A stretch of DNA of 64,000 nucleotides from Alphaproteobacteria bacterium (GCA_017999645.1 JAGNLJ010000009.1:23405-87404), one strand, 5' to 3'. Positions 9,028-18,075 are shown, numbered from the stretch's first letter. A program made the numbers and translations. The notes: generated from the letters alone by a model not told the origin.

Positions 9028-9630
9028 ATGCGTTTCAATAAGTTTATGTCACCGTTATTGGCCAGTTTTATTATGGCCAGCGTTGTCGAAGCGGCAGAAT
9101 TACCAAAACCTGTTGGCCCGGTCATTCACTACAAATATCCACCGAGGATGACTCTCTTACCGGGAGTTCATGAAAAATATATAGATTGCGGCAAAATTCT
9201 TAGATTTCCTGCTGATCCTAAAAAAATGTTTCTTACATGCGATTTTCTGGAACAGGTTGACCAGAACGGCCAGAATATCTGTGATGACACAGATCCAGGA
9301 AGGATGCCTTCGACAGAGCCCGAACAAAAAGCAGCTTCGGGAAGGGCTACGGCTTCAGGCCTTTATCATTTCTCTAAAATACACCACATATGCAAACAGG
9401 AAGCAGGGCTATATCAGCGGAAGCTTGCTCAAAAACTAAGGCTTGTTGAACGACAGGGGCTGGCTCGACAAAGGAATCTTCCTGAGCCACAGCAGCTTGG
9501 TCAGCAGGATATTGATGCAATCGAGCACAACATAAAAAAAATGTATGGAGACGATTGGGAGGAGCCAGGAATGTGTCCACTTAGTGAAGTTGTAAAGCAA
9601 TGTCAGCAGGAGATGGGTTACGCGCCATGA
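9028..9630 (+). CDS. Secreted protein of unknown function, likely iron-regulated
   Basis: 200 aa with an N-terminal signal (MRFNKFMSPLLASFIMASVVEA-AE) and an RBS (GGAGG at 9018-9022). The mature protein has about seven Cys (for example DCGK, LTCDF, NICDD, HICKQ, MCPLSEVVKQC), which suggests disulphides in the periplasm, and a Gln/Arg-rich helical stretch near 130-165. I do not recognise the family. It directly follows two Fur-like boxes and overlaps the next gene by 4 nt. Confidence 0.65.
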   Translation: MRFNKFMSPLLASFIMASVVEAAELPKPVGPVIHYKYPPRMTLLPGVHEKYIDCGKILRFPADPKKMFLTCDFLEQVDQNGQNICDDTDPGRMPSTEPEQKAASGRATASGLYHFSKIHHICKQEAGLYQRKLAQKLRLVERQGLARQRNLPEPQQLGQQDIDAIEHNIKKMYGDDWEEPGMCPLSEVVKQCQQEMGYAP

Positions 9631-11363
9631 TGCCGGATGGCCAAAGTTCGTTGGCAGATTCACAAAACACGGTGGATGTTTTGTCTTCCATCCTGCGCTC
9701 CCCCGAATTGCGTGGTCTTTGGCAAAAGCATCATTCCAATATCGATGAAAGCCGCGTGCATCAACTTGCCGATGCATTAAGTTCGAATGCGCAGGATTTA
9801 AGCGCACGTCCCGATCTGGCCAAATTTGCAACAAACTTTTCCCGGGTTGAGCTCCGGGCTCTCGGCGCGCCGAAGGCGGGAGAGAGCCGGGATGTTGAAA
9901 CCATCCGTTCCTATCTTCAAAGCCTTGCGGGTGATATGGCAGTCATTCCGCACGAGAAAAATTCTGCTTCGTCTGCAACCGCGGAAACCGGTGACAGGAT
10001 TTTAAAAATTCTTGAAAAGGAAACGGGGCAGGTGCCGTTCAGGCCCGTGCGTTCCTCGGCGAATTTCATTAAGGGGTGGTGCGGCCATTTATGGAGCGAA
10101 TTCAAGGAAAATAAAATCAGCAGCACTTGCCTGCTCCTGTTCACGGGGGCCCTGCACCGCTTCACGACCATGACGATTCCAAATATGACGGTCCGTCTCA
10201 TGCCTGAAGAAACTGCAATGCAAATGGATTATGAGAGTTTGCTCTCATCGCAGTCGCCTGCGGAATACGATCCGTCCCTGATAACAACAAACCTGACGGG
10301 GGGTTGCCACGACCACCTCGAAAAAATGGTGGAAGCTTTCACAACCAGCAAGACGCTTGCCAAAAACGTTGCCGACTGGTCGCGGGATGTTTTGACGATT
10401 GGCGATTATTCTCTTTTCCCGCAGGAGTGCAGGAAAATGAACAGTTACGCGCAGGATGTGCAGCAGGGATTGCAAAGCAGCTACCAGTTCATGGCCGACC
10501 GGCTGGCTTGGTTTACCGAAGACAAGGCCATGCAGGTGGGTTCCCTGCTTCCGGACTCCCGCTACATAACGGCTTTCAATGAAGGCACCCAATGGGTGAG
10601 CAGCAAGATTTATGTGTTCGATACATACGAAAACATAATCATTCATGGTGTTCTGCTCGGCACTTCAACATTTGCGGCAGCCGAATTAAATTCCAAGAGC
10701 ATGGAAGAGCTTCGTGAAACATGGCGTGACGTTAAAGCTGTTTTCAACAGGGCGCGTCATAATAATAAATTGAATTATATTTTTGGCGCGGCTGCGGCGG
10801 GTGCTTATGCATTGAGCGGCGCGCCGCACCCCGAAGTAGGCGTGTTCTGGGCGGGAGTCGGCGGCGCCGTAGCCGGGCACCTCACCCAAAAAGGAATGAA
10901 ATGGTGGGGGAGCCTGAAGCATGTGAAGGATATCGCTGCGCCGGTGATGGACAAGCTGGCGGCTTTCAAAAAAAATGCAGCGGATATAACGGCTGCCCCG
11001 GTCTGCGAATTGGTGCAGGAAAAATTGACCCGGACATTCAACCTAGCGAGAACTGCCGGAACAACGGCGCTTGCAGTCGTTACCACGTCGTGCGCGAGCC
11101 TTTATACCAATGCGAACGTCATCACCAATGATGCGCTGCGCGAAACGTTTGTCCGGGCAAATGAAGCTATATGTACTGGCGCCGGCGTCGGTGTGACGAG
11201 TGCATTTTATCTTGTCGCTAATGGTCCGCAGGATATGATGTTCCACGGAATTATCATTGTCATGGGAACGGCAGCGGGAACTATCTATGGCCAGGCTCGA
11301 AAATTGACTAACAAAGGCATCGCCAAAATGAGGGGACAGGAGCCCCCGGAGCAGGGTTTGTAA
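9627..11363 (+). CDS. Large membrane protein of unknown function
   Basis: 578 aa from the ATG at 9627, which overlaps the previous stop (ATGA); an upstream in-frame ATG at 9600 is less likely. The N-terminal ~130 residues look soluble and helical. Hydrophobic segments follow near 170 (CLLLFTGALHRF), 340-360 (IIIHGVLLGTSTFAAA), 385-425 (FGAAAAGAYALSG and WAGVGGAVAGHL) and 525-560 (GVGVTSAFYLVANG, GIIIVMGTAAGTIYG). Several are Gly/Ala-rich, as in helices that pack or insert. No family recognised. Co-transcribed with the secreted Cys-rich protein behind Fur-like boxes, so a role in iron limitation is inferred. Confidence 0.6.
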   Translation: MMPDGQSSLADSQNTVDVLSSILRSPELRGLWQKHHSNIDESRVHQLADALSSNAQDLSARPDLAKFATNFSRVELRALGAPKAGESRDVETIRSYLQSLAGDMAVIPHEKNSASSATAETGDRILKILEKETGQVPFRPVRSSANFIKGWCGHLWSEFKENKISSTCLLLFTGALHRFTTMTIPNMTVRLMPEETAMQMDYESLLSSQSPAEYDPSLITTNLTGGCHDHLEKMVEAFTTSKTLAKNVADWSRDVLTIGDYSLFPQECRKMNSYAQDVQQGLQSSYQFMADRLAWFTEDKAMQVGSLLPDSRYITAFNEGTQWVSSKIYVFDTYENIIIHGVLLGTSTFAAAELNSKSMEELRETWRDVKAVFNRARHNNKLNYIFGAAAAGAYALSGAPHPEVGVFWAGVGGAVAGHLTQKGMKWWGSLKHVKDIAAPVMDKLAAFKKNAADITAAPVCELVQEKLTRTFNLARTAGTTALAVVTTSCASLYTNANVITNDALRETFVRANEAICTGAGVGVTSAFYLVANGPQDMMFHGIIIVMGTAAGTIYGQARKLTNKGIAKMRGQEPPEQGL

Positions 11364-11372
11364 ATCGGGAAA

Positions 11373-11447
11373 TGGTGCCCAGGGGCAGGATTGAACTGCC
11401 GACACGTGGATTTTCAATCCACTGCTCTACCACTGAGCTACCTGGGC
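11373..11447 (-). tRNA. tRNA-Phe (GAA)
   Basis: Full cloverleaf on the minus strand: acceptor GCCCAGG / CCTGGGC, D-arm GCTCAGTGGTAGAGC, anticodon loop TTGAAAA (GAA), T-arm with GTTCAATCC, encoded CCA. Confidence 0.95.
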
Positions 11448-11492
11448 TTCCGGTTTTAGGTTTTAGGTTATAGATGCTGGAAATGCAAGGGG

Positions 11493-12722
11493 TTAAGCCC
11501 CGAAACCGCCTTCAAATCGCTCCTGCAGCGGCGGGGTGCGGCGCTTGCGGGTTAATTCCACAAGGCCAAGGGCCGTTTTGCCGTGAATCTGGACCGTGCA
11601 GGGGTCTTGGCCGACGGCTCTTTCAAGGACCCTTAGCACTTCGGTTTCTTCTTTTTTGCCGTGAAATTTCAGGAAGTCGATAACGATGATTCCGCCGATA
11701 TTGCGCAGGCGAATTTGCCGTGCGATTTCTTCCGCGGCTTCGACATTCACCGCGAGGAGCGATCTTTTATCCGCGCCCTTGTTCACATCGACGGCGGTGA
11801 GCGCGGCCATACTCTGGGTGATGATGTTGCCGCCGCCCTCGAGCACGGCATAGGGCTGGAACAAATCCTCGATCTGGCCCATCAGGTCGCGATAATAAAA
11901 CAGCGCGAGATCCTGATCGGCGTCCTGCATTTCAATCGGTGTGATTTTGGTCACGAGATCGGGTGCGAAAATCGAGCACCATTCCTCGGCCTGATTCAGA
12001 TGTTCCATCGTGACGACTTCGATGCGGTCGATGAGCTGCCCGGCCTGATCGCTCAAGGAGCGCTGGATTGCATCGGGGCCGAGCGCGACCAGCTTAGGTT
12101 CTTTTCCCTTGAGATGTTCCTGCATATCTTTCCATGCGCCCTGAAGGATTTGTCCCTCGCGCTGGAGAATTTCCGTCTGTGTATTGGCAGCGGCGGCGCG
12201 CAGGATGCAGCCGCGCGTGTTGTCCATGTCGCTGAGCATTTTCTCGAGCGTCTTGCGCAGTTTTTTATCGCGGATGCGGGCCGAGATCCGGTTGCCGTCC
12301 ATCATCGTGCCGTAAATCAGGTAACGACCGGGCAGCGTGATATCCATGCTCATATGGGCGATTTTGTTCTCGCCGGAAAGATATTCGCCGTCGGAGCGGG
12401 GGAGATAAGCACTTTTGGCCTGCACGGTCACCATCGAGCCTGCTTTGAAGCGTTTACCGATAGAGGTTGCACCGCCCCTGGTTACCTTGCCATCCTTGCC
12501 GCGTGTGCGCACATCGCTGTTGTAAAGAATGCCGGTGTTTTTGCCGTCGAGATCAAGAAAGGCCGCGTCCAGCGCTGCGTCAATGGTTTTGACTTTTGCC
12601 AGATAGATCGAGCCCCAGCGCACTTCCTCGGCTATCGGATCGATCTCGAGGCCTTGCAGGCGGTTGCCTTGCGTCGCGGCGACGCAAACACTTCCCCTGA
12701 TTTCCTCGATAAGAATATCCAC
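11493..12722 (-). CDS. rng: Ribonuclease E/G family protein, lacks Zn-link
   Basis: 409 aa. S1-like N-terminal part (IYLAKVKTIDAALDAAFLDL), then the RNase E/G catalytic core with the two Mg-binding aspartates in TAVDVN (about 315) and VIDFL (about 358). It ends at LVELTRKRRTPPLQ, where RNase E/G normally continues into the Zn-link (CPxC) and small domain, so tetramer-forming cysteines are missing. Family role: single-strand endonuclease for rRNA 5' end maturation and mRNA decay. It follows maf and infA in one minus-strand cluster, an arrangement common in alphaproteobacteria. Confidence 0.9.
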   Translation of the reverse strand: MDILIEEIRGSVCVAATQGNRLQGLEIDPIAEEVRWGSIYLAKVKTIDAALDAAFLDLDGKNTGILYNSDVRTRGKDGKVTRGGATSIGKRFKAGSMVTVQAKSAYLPRSDGEYLSGENKIAHMSMDITLPGRYLIYGTMMDGNRISARIRDKKLRKTLEKMLSDMDNTRGCILRAAAANTQTEILQREGQILQGAWKDMQEHLKGKEPKLVALGPDAIQRSLSDQAGQLIDRIEVVTMEHLNQAEEWCSIFAPDLVTKITPIEMQDADQDLALFYYRDLMGQIEDLFQPYAVLEGGGNIITQSMAALTAVDVNKGADKRSLLAVNVEAAEEIARQIRLRNIGGIIVIDFLKFHGKKEETEVLRVLERAVGQDPCTVQIHGKTALGLVELTRKRRTPPLQERFEGGFGA

Positions 12723-12730
12723 GCTGCCTC

Positions 12731-13318
12731 TTAGTTTTCAGCGGACGCAGTATAGCCCGCGCCGCCCAGAAGGTTCACTGTATCATACACAGATAGCCCG
12801 ACAACGTTCGAATACGATCCGCGAATGGATTTTATGAAAGCGCTAGCAAGGCCTTGTATAGCGTAGCCACCAGCCTTGCCTTGCCATTCCTTACTGATGG
12901 TGTAGGTTTCGATTTCTGCGCGCGTCAGCGTTTTGAATTGCACGACCGTATCGGAAAGTTTCTGCAGCAATTTTCCGTGCGGCGTAATCAGCGCGATGCC
13001 ACCATAAACATGGTGGCGGCGGCCCGAGAGAAGCTTCAAGCATTCGCGCGCTTCTTTTTCATTTTCGGCCTTGGGAAGAATTCTGCTGCCGCATGCGACA
13101 ACTGTATCTGCGGCCAGGATAAATGAGACGGGATTTTTTTTGTGCACGGCTTCGGCTTTTGCTGCGGCAAGGCGCATGGCCAGATCGCGCGGTGCTTCGC
13201 CTTTAAGGGGCGTTTCGTCGATTTCAGCAGCGATGATTTTATCAGGAATAATATGGACCTGCTTCAGAAGGTCCTTGCGGCGGGGTGAGGCCGAGGCGAG
13301 TATTAAATTATTTTTCAC
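12731..13318 (-). CDS. maf: Maf family nucleoside-triphosphate pyrophosphatase
   Basis: 195 aa. Starts with the Maf signature [14 protein letters not shown] (S-x-S-PRR), followed by [26 protein letters not shown] (catalytic Asp region) and [14 protein letters not shown]. Maf proteins hydrolyse non-canonical or modified pyrimidine/purine NTPs to monophosphates, limiting their incorporation. The start overlaps infA by 11 nt and the stop lies 8 nt from the RNase E/G start, so it is in one operon. Confidence 0.93.
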   Translation of the reverse strand: MKNNLILASASPRRKDLLKQVHIIPDKIIAAEIDETPLKGEAPRDLAMRLAAAKAEAVHKKNPVSFILAADTVVACGSRILPKAENEKEARECLKLLSGRRHHVYGGIALITPHGKLLQKLSDTVVQFKTLTRAEIETYTISKEWQGKAGGYAIQGLASAFIKSIRGSYSNVVGLSVYDTVNLLGGAGYTASAEN

Positions 13319-13526
13319 GGAAAATGATGCGGCCCTTGGAGAGATCGTACGGTGTCATCTCGACGACGACGGAGTCTCCCTGCAGGACGCGAATACGGTT
13401 CTTGCGCATTTTGCCCGCAGTATGAGCGAGGATCACGTGGTTGTTTTCCAGCGTGACGCGAAACATGGCGTTCGGAAGAACTTCCGAAACAACGCCCTTC
13501 ATTTCTATCAGATCCTCTTTAGGCAT
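13308..13526 (-). CDS. infA: Translation initiation factor IF-1
   Basis: 72 aa, exactly the family length, and a single S1/OB fold: [16 protein letters not shown], then [16 protein letters not shown] and a YDLSKGRI end. IF-1 sits in the ribosomal A site during initiation. First gene of the infA-maf-rng cluster. Confidence 0.97.
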   Translation of the reverse strand: MPKEDLIEMKGVVSEVLPNAMFRVTLENNHVILAHTAGKMRKNRIRVLQGDSVVVEMTPYDLSKGRIIFREK

Positions 13527-13597
13527 AGGCCCCTATAAGTTGTTAAAAGCTCACTTGTTATACTCCCCGGATTAAAAAATGCAACGGGGATAATTGG

Positions 13598-14251
13598 TTA
13601 AGCAGCTGCTTTCCTGAAGTTTTCGACCCATTCGCCCAAGGTTTCGGGCTCGGTTTTGATCGCCGTGCGGTTGACGACCAATCTTGAGGACACCTGCAAT
13701 ATGGTTTCGGTTTCGCGCAAGCCGTTGGCTTTTAATGTGCCGCCCGTGGAAACAAGGTCCACGATATAGGGCGCGAGATCGAGGGCCGGGGCGATTTCCA
13801 TGGCACCGTTCAGCTTGATGCATTCGGCCTGGACACCCTGTTCAGCGAAGTGGCGGCGGGTGAGCTGCGGGTATTTGGTGGCGATGCGGATGTGACTGCG
13901 CGCCGCTGTGCGGGCTTCTGTATCATTGGCGGGCGCGGCGACGGACAGGCGGCAATGGCCGATATTCAGGTTCACTGGCGCATAAATTTCGGAATAGTTG
14001 AATTCTTCGAGCACGTCGGATCCCGCGATGCCCATATGGGCTGCGCCGTAAGCTACAAATGTCGGAACATCAAAGGCGCGGACGCGGATAAGGTCGAGCG
14101 AAGGATTGGTTGTTTTAAACCGCAGGGCGCGGCTGTCTTCGTCATAAAAATCGGGGTCAGCCGCGATGCCCGCTTTTTTCATGAGCGGTTTCAGCTCTTT
14201 CAAAATCCGGCCCTTGGGCACGGCGAGTATGAATTTTGGTGTTGCGGTCAT
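13598..14251 (-). CDS. hisG: ATP phosphoribosyltransferase, short form (HisG-S)
   Basis: 217 aa. Catalyses ATP + PRPP to phosphoribosyl-ATP, the first step of histidine synthesis. Family features: [12 protein letters not shown] at the N-terminus, IAGSDVLEE near 77, and the PRPP loop [14 protein letters not shown] near 163. It lacks the C-terminal regulatory domain of long HisG. Short forms need the HisRS-like subunit HisZ, and no hisZ lies in this window. The start is 7 nt after the murA stop, so the two are probably co-transcribed. Confidence 0.95.
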   Translation of the reverse strand: MTATPKFILAVPKGRILKELKPLMKKAGIAADPDFYDEDSRALRFKTTNPSLDLIRVRAFDVPTFVAYGAAHMGIAGSDVLEEFNYSEIYAPVNLNIGHCRLSVAAPANDTEARTAARSHIRIATKYPQLTRRHFAEQGVQAECIKLNGAMEIAPALDLAPYIVDLVSTGGTLKANGLRETETILQVSSRLVVNRTAIKTEPETLGEWVENFRKAAA

Positions 14252-14257
14252 GACGAA

Positions 14258-15589
14258 TTAAGCGTGTGCGCGTTGAATATGAGCGCCGCACGCAGAAAGT
14301 TTTTCAACGAGGTTCTCGTAGCCGCGCTCGAGGTGATAAATGCGGTTGATCGTCGTTTCGCCTTCGGCGACAAGCCCGGCGAGAACGAGTGCAACAGATG
14401 CACGAAGGTCGGTGGCCATGACTTCCGCACCCGTCAGTTTCGGCACGCCGCGGATGATCGCGGAATTGCCGTGTACGGTGATGTTTGCGCCCATGCGGCA
14501 TAATTCCGGTACGTGCATGAAGCGGTTTTCGAAAATCGTTTCGGTGACAAGGCCTGCTCCGTCGCACAATGTGAGCATCGTCATGAATTGCGCCTGCAGA
14601 TCGGTCGGGAAGCCGGGGAACGGTTCGGTCATGATGTCGGTGCCGCGCAGCGGCGTGCCGTTACGCGAAATGATGATATCGGTGTCTTCCTGCTCGATTT
14701 TTACGCCAGCTTTTTGCAGCGGGCCGATCAGGGATGCAAGCAAATCCGCGCGCGCGTTTTTCAGGCGCACGGTGCCGCCGGTGAGGGCGACGGCGATCAT
14801 GTAGGTGCCTGTTTCGATGCGGTCGGGCAGGATTTCGTGATATGCGCCGCCGAGTTTTTGTACGCCCTGAATGGTTATCGTTGGCGTGCCGAGACCTTCG
14901 ATTTTGGCGCCCATTTTAATCAGGCATTCGCCGAGATTGACGATTTCCGGTTCGCGTGAGGCATTGGCAATAATGGTTTCGCCTTCAGCCAATGATGCGG
15001 CCATCAGCGCATTTTCCGTCGCGCCCATCGAGACTTTCGGGAAGAGAATTTTGTTTCCTTTGAGGCGACCGCCCTCCACCTTCGCGTGGATGTAGCCGTT
15101 CTCGAGCGTGATTTTTGCACCAAGCGCTTCAAGCGCGTGAATGTGCAGATCAACAGGGCGTGTGCCGATCGCGCAGCCACCGGGCAGCGATACGTTCGCT
15201 TCGCCGAAACGCGCGAGCAGAGGGCCAAGCACGAGAATGCTGGTGCGCATTTTGCGCACGAGATCATAAGGCGCTGTCTGGCTGGTGATGTTCTTCGCGT
15301 TGATCGCCATGCGGCCATCTTCGCGCTGGACGGTGCATCCGAGATGCTCCAGCAAATCGGTTTGTGACTGGATATCGCGCAGGGCATTGGGGGCGTTGGT
15401 CAGAAAAAGCGTTTCTTCGGTCAGCAATGAGGCGCACATCAATTTCAGCGCAGCATTTTTTGCGCCGCTGACGGGGATGGTGCCGTTTAGTTTGTGGCCG
15501 CCGACGATCTTGATCTTGTCGAGACCGCTTTCTTTCGGGGTCTCGACCGGGATTTCAATCGCTTCGACTGCTTTTAAATTGGGCTTCAT
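14258..15589 (-). CDS. murA: UDP-N-acetylglucosamine 1-carboxyvinyltransferase
   Basis: 443 aa. Transfers enolpyruvate from PEP to UDP-GlcNAc, the first committed step of peptidoglycan synthesis. Visible: [24 protein letters not shown] near 25 (UDP-GlcNAc site) and [15 protein letters not shown] with the catalytic, fosfomycin-reactive Cys. The N-terminus is about 22 residues longer than usual (MurA normally begins near MDKIKIVGG), so a later start is possible although no ATG is well placed there. Confidence 0.96.
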   Translation of the reverse strand: MKPNLKAVEAIEIPVETPKESGLDKIKIVGGHKLNGTIPVSGAKNAALKLMCASLLTEETLFLTNAPNALRDIQSQTDLLEHLGCTVQREDGRMAINAKNITSQTAPYDLVRKMRTSILVLGPLLARFGEANVSLPGGCAIGTRPVDLHIHALEALGAKITLENGYIHAKVEGGRLKGNKILFPKVSMGATENALMAASLAEGETIIANASREPEIVNLGECLIKMGAKIEGLGTPTITIQGVQKLGGAYHEILPDRIETGTYMIAVALTGGTVRLKNARADLLASLIGPLQKAGVKIEQEDTDIIISRNGTPLRGTDIMTEPFPGFPTDLQAQFMTMLTLCDGAGLVTETIFENRFMHVPELCRMGANITVHGNSAIIRGVPKLTGAEVMATDLRASVALVLAGLVAEGETTINRIYHLERGYENLVEKLSACGAHIQRAHA

Positions 15590-15663
15590 GACGGAGTGTT
15601 ATACTCCTGTTTCGCGGAAAAAAGCGAGATTTTTTAGGGGGATAGGCTAAGTAGGCCGAATTA

Positions 15664-16275
15664 TTAGAGTTTCGGCAGGGTTACGCCCCGCTGGCCCATA
15701 TATTTGCCCTTGCGGTCGGCATAGCTGACCTCGCAGGCGCTGCTCCCCTTGAAGAACAGGAACTGGGCCACGCCCTCGTTGGCGTAGACCTTGGCGGGGA
15801 GGGGCGTGGTATTCGATATCTCGAGCGTCACGTGGCCTTCCCAGCCGGGCTCGAGCGGCGTCACGTTGACGATCAGGCCGCAGCGGGCATAGGTGCTTTT
15901 GCCGAGACAGATGACGAGCACGTCTTTTGGGATGCGGAAATATTCGACCGTGTGCGTGAGCGCGAAGGAGTTCGGCGGAATGACGCAGACGTCCGTCGTT
16001 CTATCCACGAAGCTCTGATGCGAGAAATCCTTCGGGTCAACCATTGCATTGTCGACATTCGTGAAGATCTTGAATTCTTTTGCTGCGCGCGCATCGTAAC
16101 CGAACGAGGACAGGCCGTAAGAAATCACGCCCTCTTTCGTTTGTTTTTCGACGAAGGGGGAGATCATGTCCTGCGTTTGCGCGAGGTGCCGGATCTGGTG
16201 GTCGGCGAGAAGGCCCGGCAGCATGGCCAGGTCCTGCATCGTGCGCGGGTTATTCTTTTCTTTCACTGCTTCCAT
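15664..16275 (-). CDS. dcd: dCTP deaminase
   Basis: 203 aa from the ATG at 16275, chosen because an AGGA sits about 9 nt upstream; a GTG at 16293 would add six residues. Converts dCTP to dUTP for dTMP synthesis. Family signatures: [32 protein letters not shown] with neighbouring [11 protein letters not shown] (substrate Ser/Arg), and [17 protein letters not shown] with the catalytic Glu. The N-terminus has an extension of roughly 20 residues over typical Dcd. The start overlaps the end of a small basic ORF. Confidence 0.95.
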   Translation of the reverse strand: MEAVKEKNNPRTMQDLAMLPGLLADHQIRHLAQTQDMISPFVEKQTKEGVISYGLSSFGYDARAAKEFKIFTNVDNAMVDPKDFSHQSFVDRTTDVCVIPPNSFALTHTVEYFRIPKDVLVICLGKSTYARCGLIVNVTPLEPGWEGHVTLEISNTTPLPAKVYANEGVAQFLFFKGSSACEVSYADRKGKYMGQRGVTLPKL

Positions 16276-16387
16276 CGTCCGTTTTCCTGTCACGCGTTTT
16301 CGCCTGTTGCTTGCGGCGGCGCAGATTGTCGCGCAAGGCCGCGGCGCGCTTGTCCTGTTTTAGTTTTTTCCTGTCATCTGCAGGCAT
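16250..16387 (-). CDS. Small basic helical protein (45 aa)
   Basis: [20 protein letters not shown] at the start, then [15 protein letters not shown] and a short acidic tail. Very rich in Lys/Arg/Gln/Ala, so probably one long helix, possibly nucleic-acid-binding. It overlaps the dcd start by 26 nt in another frame, which suggests coupling. From memory, alphaproteobacteria carry short proteins with a similar LRxNLxRRKxQ core in this neighbourhood. Easily missed because of its length. Confidence 0.55.
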   Translation of the reverse strand: MPADDRKKLKQDKRAAALRDNLRRRKQQAKTRDRKTDDGSSERKE

Positions 16388-16467
16388 ATTCTAGGGCTTT
16401 CGTAGGGATTCAACTATAGAAAATTTAGGCGGGTTTTGGGGCAGGCAAATAGAAACTATCAACAGGA

Positions 16468-16908
16468 TTAGGGGTGGGCTTCCGGGTTAACAGATGTAGA
16501 AATGGGCGAGGGGGCAAGCCTCTGCATATACGGTAAAGCAGCATCAAGTGTGCTTTTAATCAAATTCATGCCTACTGGTTTTGGCAGGAAGTCATCGGCC
16601 CCGGCGTTACGCGCCTTTTCGTTAAAATCCTTGCCGGAGGTAAGAATAATAATTGTATGTTTGTTGGTGCCCTCTTCTTTTATGCGAACAGCTTGCGTCA
16701 TTTGCAAACCATCCACTTTGGGCATCTCGGTGTCGCTCCAAATGAGGTCGGCCGCGTCTTCTTCCTGAAGCTTAAGCGCTTCCTCGCCGTTCTCGGCTAC
16801 ACGAAGATTAGCTTCGGACACGCCGAGAGTTTTAAACACTTCTGCGAGCATTAGACGAACATTTTTGTGGTCCTCTGCAAGGATCATCTTTAAATCTTGG
16901 ATTTGCAT
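16468..16908 (-). CDS. Stand-alone CheY-like receiver 1
   Basis: 146 aa receiver only. Acidic pair ED (12-13), phospho-acceptor Asp59 in WSDTEMPKVDG, switch Ser/Thr in ILTSG, and Lys in FLPKPV. The tail after about 125 (PISTSVNPEAHP) is not part of the receiver and resembles the tail of the next gene. No output domain or kinase nearby, so it should work by protein contact, as CheY/DivK-type regulators do. The upstream sequence carries the motif shared by all three receivers. Confidence 0.88.
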   Translation of the reverse strand: MQIQDLKMILAEDHKNVRLMLAEVFKTLGVSEANLRVAENGEEALKLQEEDAADLIWSDTEMPKVDGLQMTQAVRIKEEGTNKHTIIILTSGKDFNEKARNAGADDFLPKPVGMNLIKSTLDAALPYMQRLAPSPISTSVNPEAHP

Positions 16909-16916
16909 GAGTTGTT

Positions 16917-16952
16917 TTTACATAAGTATATAGAAAAAGGCAAGCTTTTTAT
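16917..16952 (-). promoter_or_regulatory. Shared receiver promoter motif, copy 1
   Basis: On the plus strand TTTACATAA, 14 nt, then GCAAG and a T-run. On the coding strand this is A-run-CTTGC-N14-TTATGTAAA, just upstream of receiver 1. Confidence 0.5.
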
Positions 16953-16964
16953 CAGGGAAAGCAA

Positions 16965-17420
16965 TTATTGAGGATGAGCTTCGAGAGTAGAGACGGGAAT
17001 TGAAGCGACCCTACGCTGCGCAGCATGGCTGTAGGCCCTCTCGATGACTTCCGGCAGTTCATGCCAGTCGCCCTTTTTCAGGGATGCATCTGCGCCGTAA
17101 GGATTTGCTGCGATATATTTGTTGCCCGAGATGAGGATAACAGGCATGTGATCCAGGCTGGCGTCCTGGAGCAATCGTGCGATTAATTCATCGCCGTTCA
17201 TCCCGATTTTTTGCCCTTCTTTTATCTGGGCCATCTCCATATCGGTGCAAAGAAGGTCATAACATTTTGTCTGTAAAAGTGTCAGCGCTTCCTCGCCGCT
17301 TTTGGCCCAGTGAATATTTTCAGGTGGCATCTCATACAAAATTGGCAGGCGCTTTCTTAAGACGAAAGGCGCCATCTCCGTGTCATCGACGATCAATATT
17401 TTTGAGTTTTGGTTCAGCAT
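16965..17420 (-). CDS. Stand-alone CheY-like receiver 2
   Basis: 151 aa from the ATG at 17420 (a GTG at 17426 would add two residues). ILIVDD gives the acidic pair; the acceptor Asp is in LCTDMEMAQIKEGQKIGMNG, which carries a ~9-residue insertion after the Asp compared with normal receivers. ILISG and the basic SLKKGDW region follow. The tail ends PVSTLEAHPQ, like that of receiver 1. Single-domain, no kinase nearby. Confidence 0.86.
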   Translation of the reverse strand: MLNQNSKILIVDDTEMAPFVLRKRLPILYEMPPENIHWAKSGEEALTLLQTKCYDLLCTDMEMAQIKEGQKIGMNGDELIARLLQDASLDHMPVILISGNKYIAANPYGADASLKKGDWHELPEVIERAYSHAAQRRVASIPVSTLEAHPQ

Positions 17421-17428
17421 GGTCACAA

Positions 17429-17464
17429 TTTACATAAATATAATCGGTGCTGCAAACTTTTAAG
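17429..17464 (-). promoter_or_regulatory. Shared receiver promoter motif, copy 2
   Basis: TTTACATAA, 14 nt, GCAAA and a T-run, upstream of receiver 2. Same order and spacing as copy 1. Confidence 0.5.
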
Positions 17465-17498
17465 CGGGGCGCTGAAAAAATCATTATTTTTCAATTAT

Positions 17499-17867
17499 TT
17501 AATTTAGGCTTGCGACCATATCGGACAGCTGACATATGTCTTCTTTAGGTAAAAATCCCTTCGCTCCGGCTCGTTTAAAGGCCGTGACTGTCTGAGGATC
17601 GTTATTGACTGAAGTTCCGATAACAAGGGTTTCAGGATTCTTCCTCAAAATTAATTCTGCCAGCTGGGCGCCTGTTATGCCCGGCATGTTATAATCCGTT
17701 AAAACAACGGCATATTTTTTGCGTTCAAATATCTCAAGGGCTTCTTTACCGCTGGCAGCGGCTGCCACTTCGGCGAAATCATGCTCAAGGGTTCGGGTAA
17801 GCGTTGCCCGCATTTGGTCATTATCTTCGACAATCAGCAGGTCTTCGTTTTGTGTTGCTTGTGCCAT
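17499..17867 (-). CDS. Stand-alone CheY-like receiver 3
   Basis: 122 aa, classic length. LLIVEDND acidic cluster, acceptor Asp58 in LTDYNMPGITG, Thr in IGTSV, Lys in FLPKED. No extra tail. An AGGA lies just upstream of the ATG. It is the first of three tandem receivers on the minus strand; each has its own leader with the same motif, so they look separately promoted rather than one operon. Confidence 0.88.
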   Translation of the reverse strand: MAQATQNEDLLIVEDNDQMRATLTRTLEHDFAEVAAAASGKEALEIFERKKYAVVLTDYNMPGITGAQLAELILRKNPETLVIGTSVNNDPQTVTAFKRAGAKGFLPKEDICQLSDMVASLN

Positions 17868-17900
17868 GGTTCCTATCCCTGTTTGTTTTTTCTTTGATTC

Positions 17901-17936
17901 TTTACATAAAATAAGAAACGGTGCAAGTTTTTAAAG
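17901..17936 (-). promoter_or_regulatory. Shared receiver promoter motif, copy 3
   Basis: TTTACATAA, 13 nt, GCAAG and a T-run, upstream of receiver 3. It also shares CGGTGC with copy 2. Confidence 0.5.
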
Positions 17937-18000
17937 CCTTAAATTGACAGGGCAGGCAAAGCTGTTTAAGCACGGGGGCTGTATTTTATACGCCTCGCAG

Positions 18001-18075
18001 GCTGCCGTAGCTCAGTGGTAGAGCACCCCCTTGGTAAGGGGGAGGTCGGAAGTTCAATCCTTCTCGGCAGCACCA
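18001..18075 (+). tRNA. tRNA-Thr (GGT)
   Basis: Acceptor GCTGCCG / CGGCAGC, D-arm GCTCAGTGGTAGAGC, anticodon stem CCCCC / GGGGG with loop TTGGTAA (GGT), T-loop GTTCAATCC, encoded CCA. Confidence 0.96.

Noticed and set aside
11661..12734. 357-aa plus-strand frame
   Set aside because: Antisense to the RNase E/G gene, which has clear catalytic motifs.
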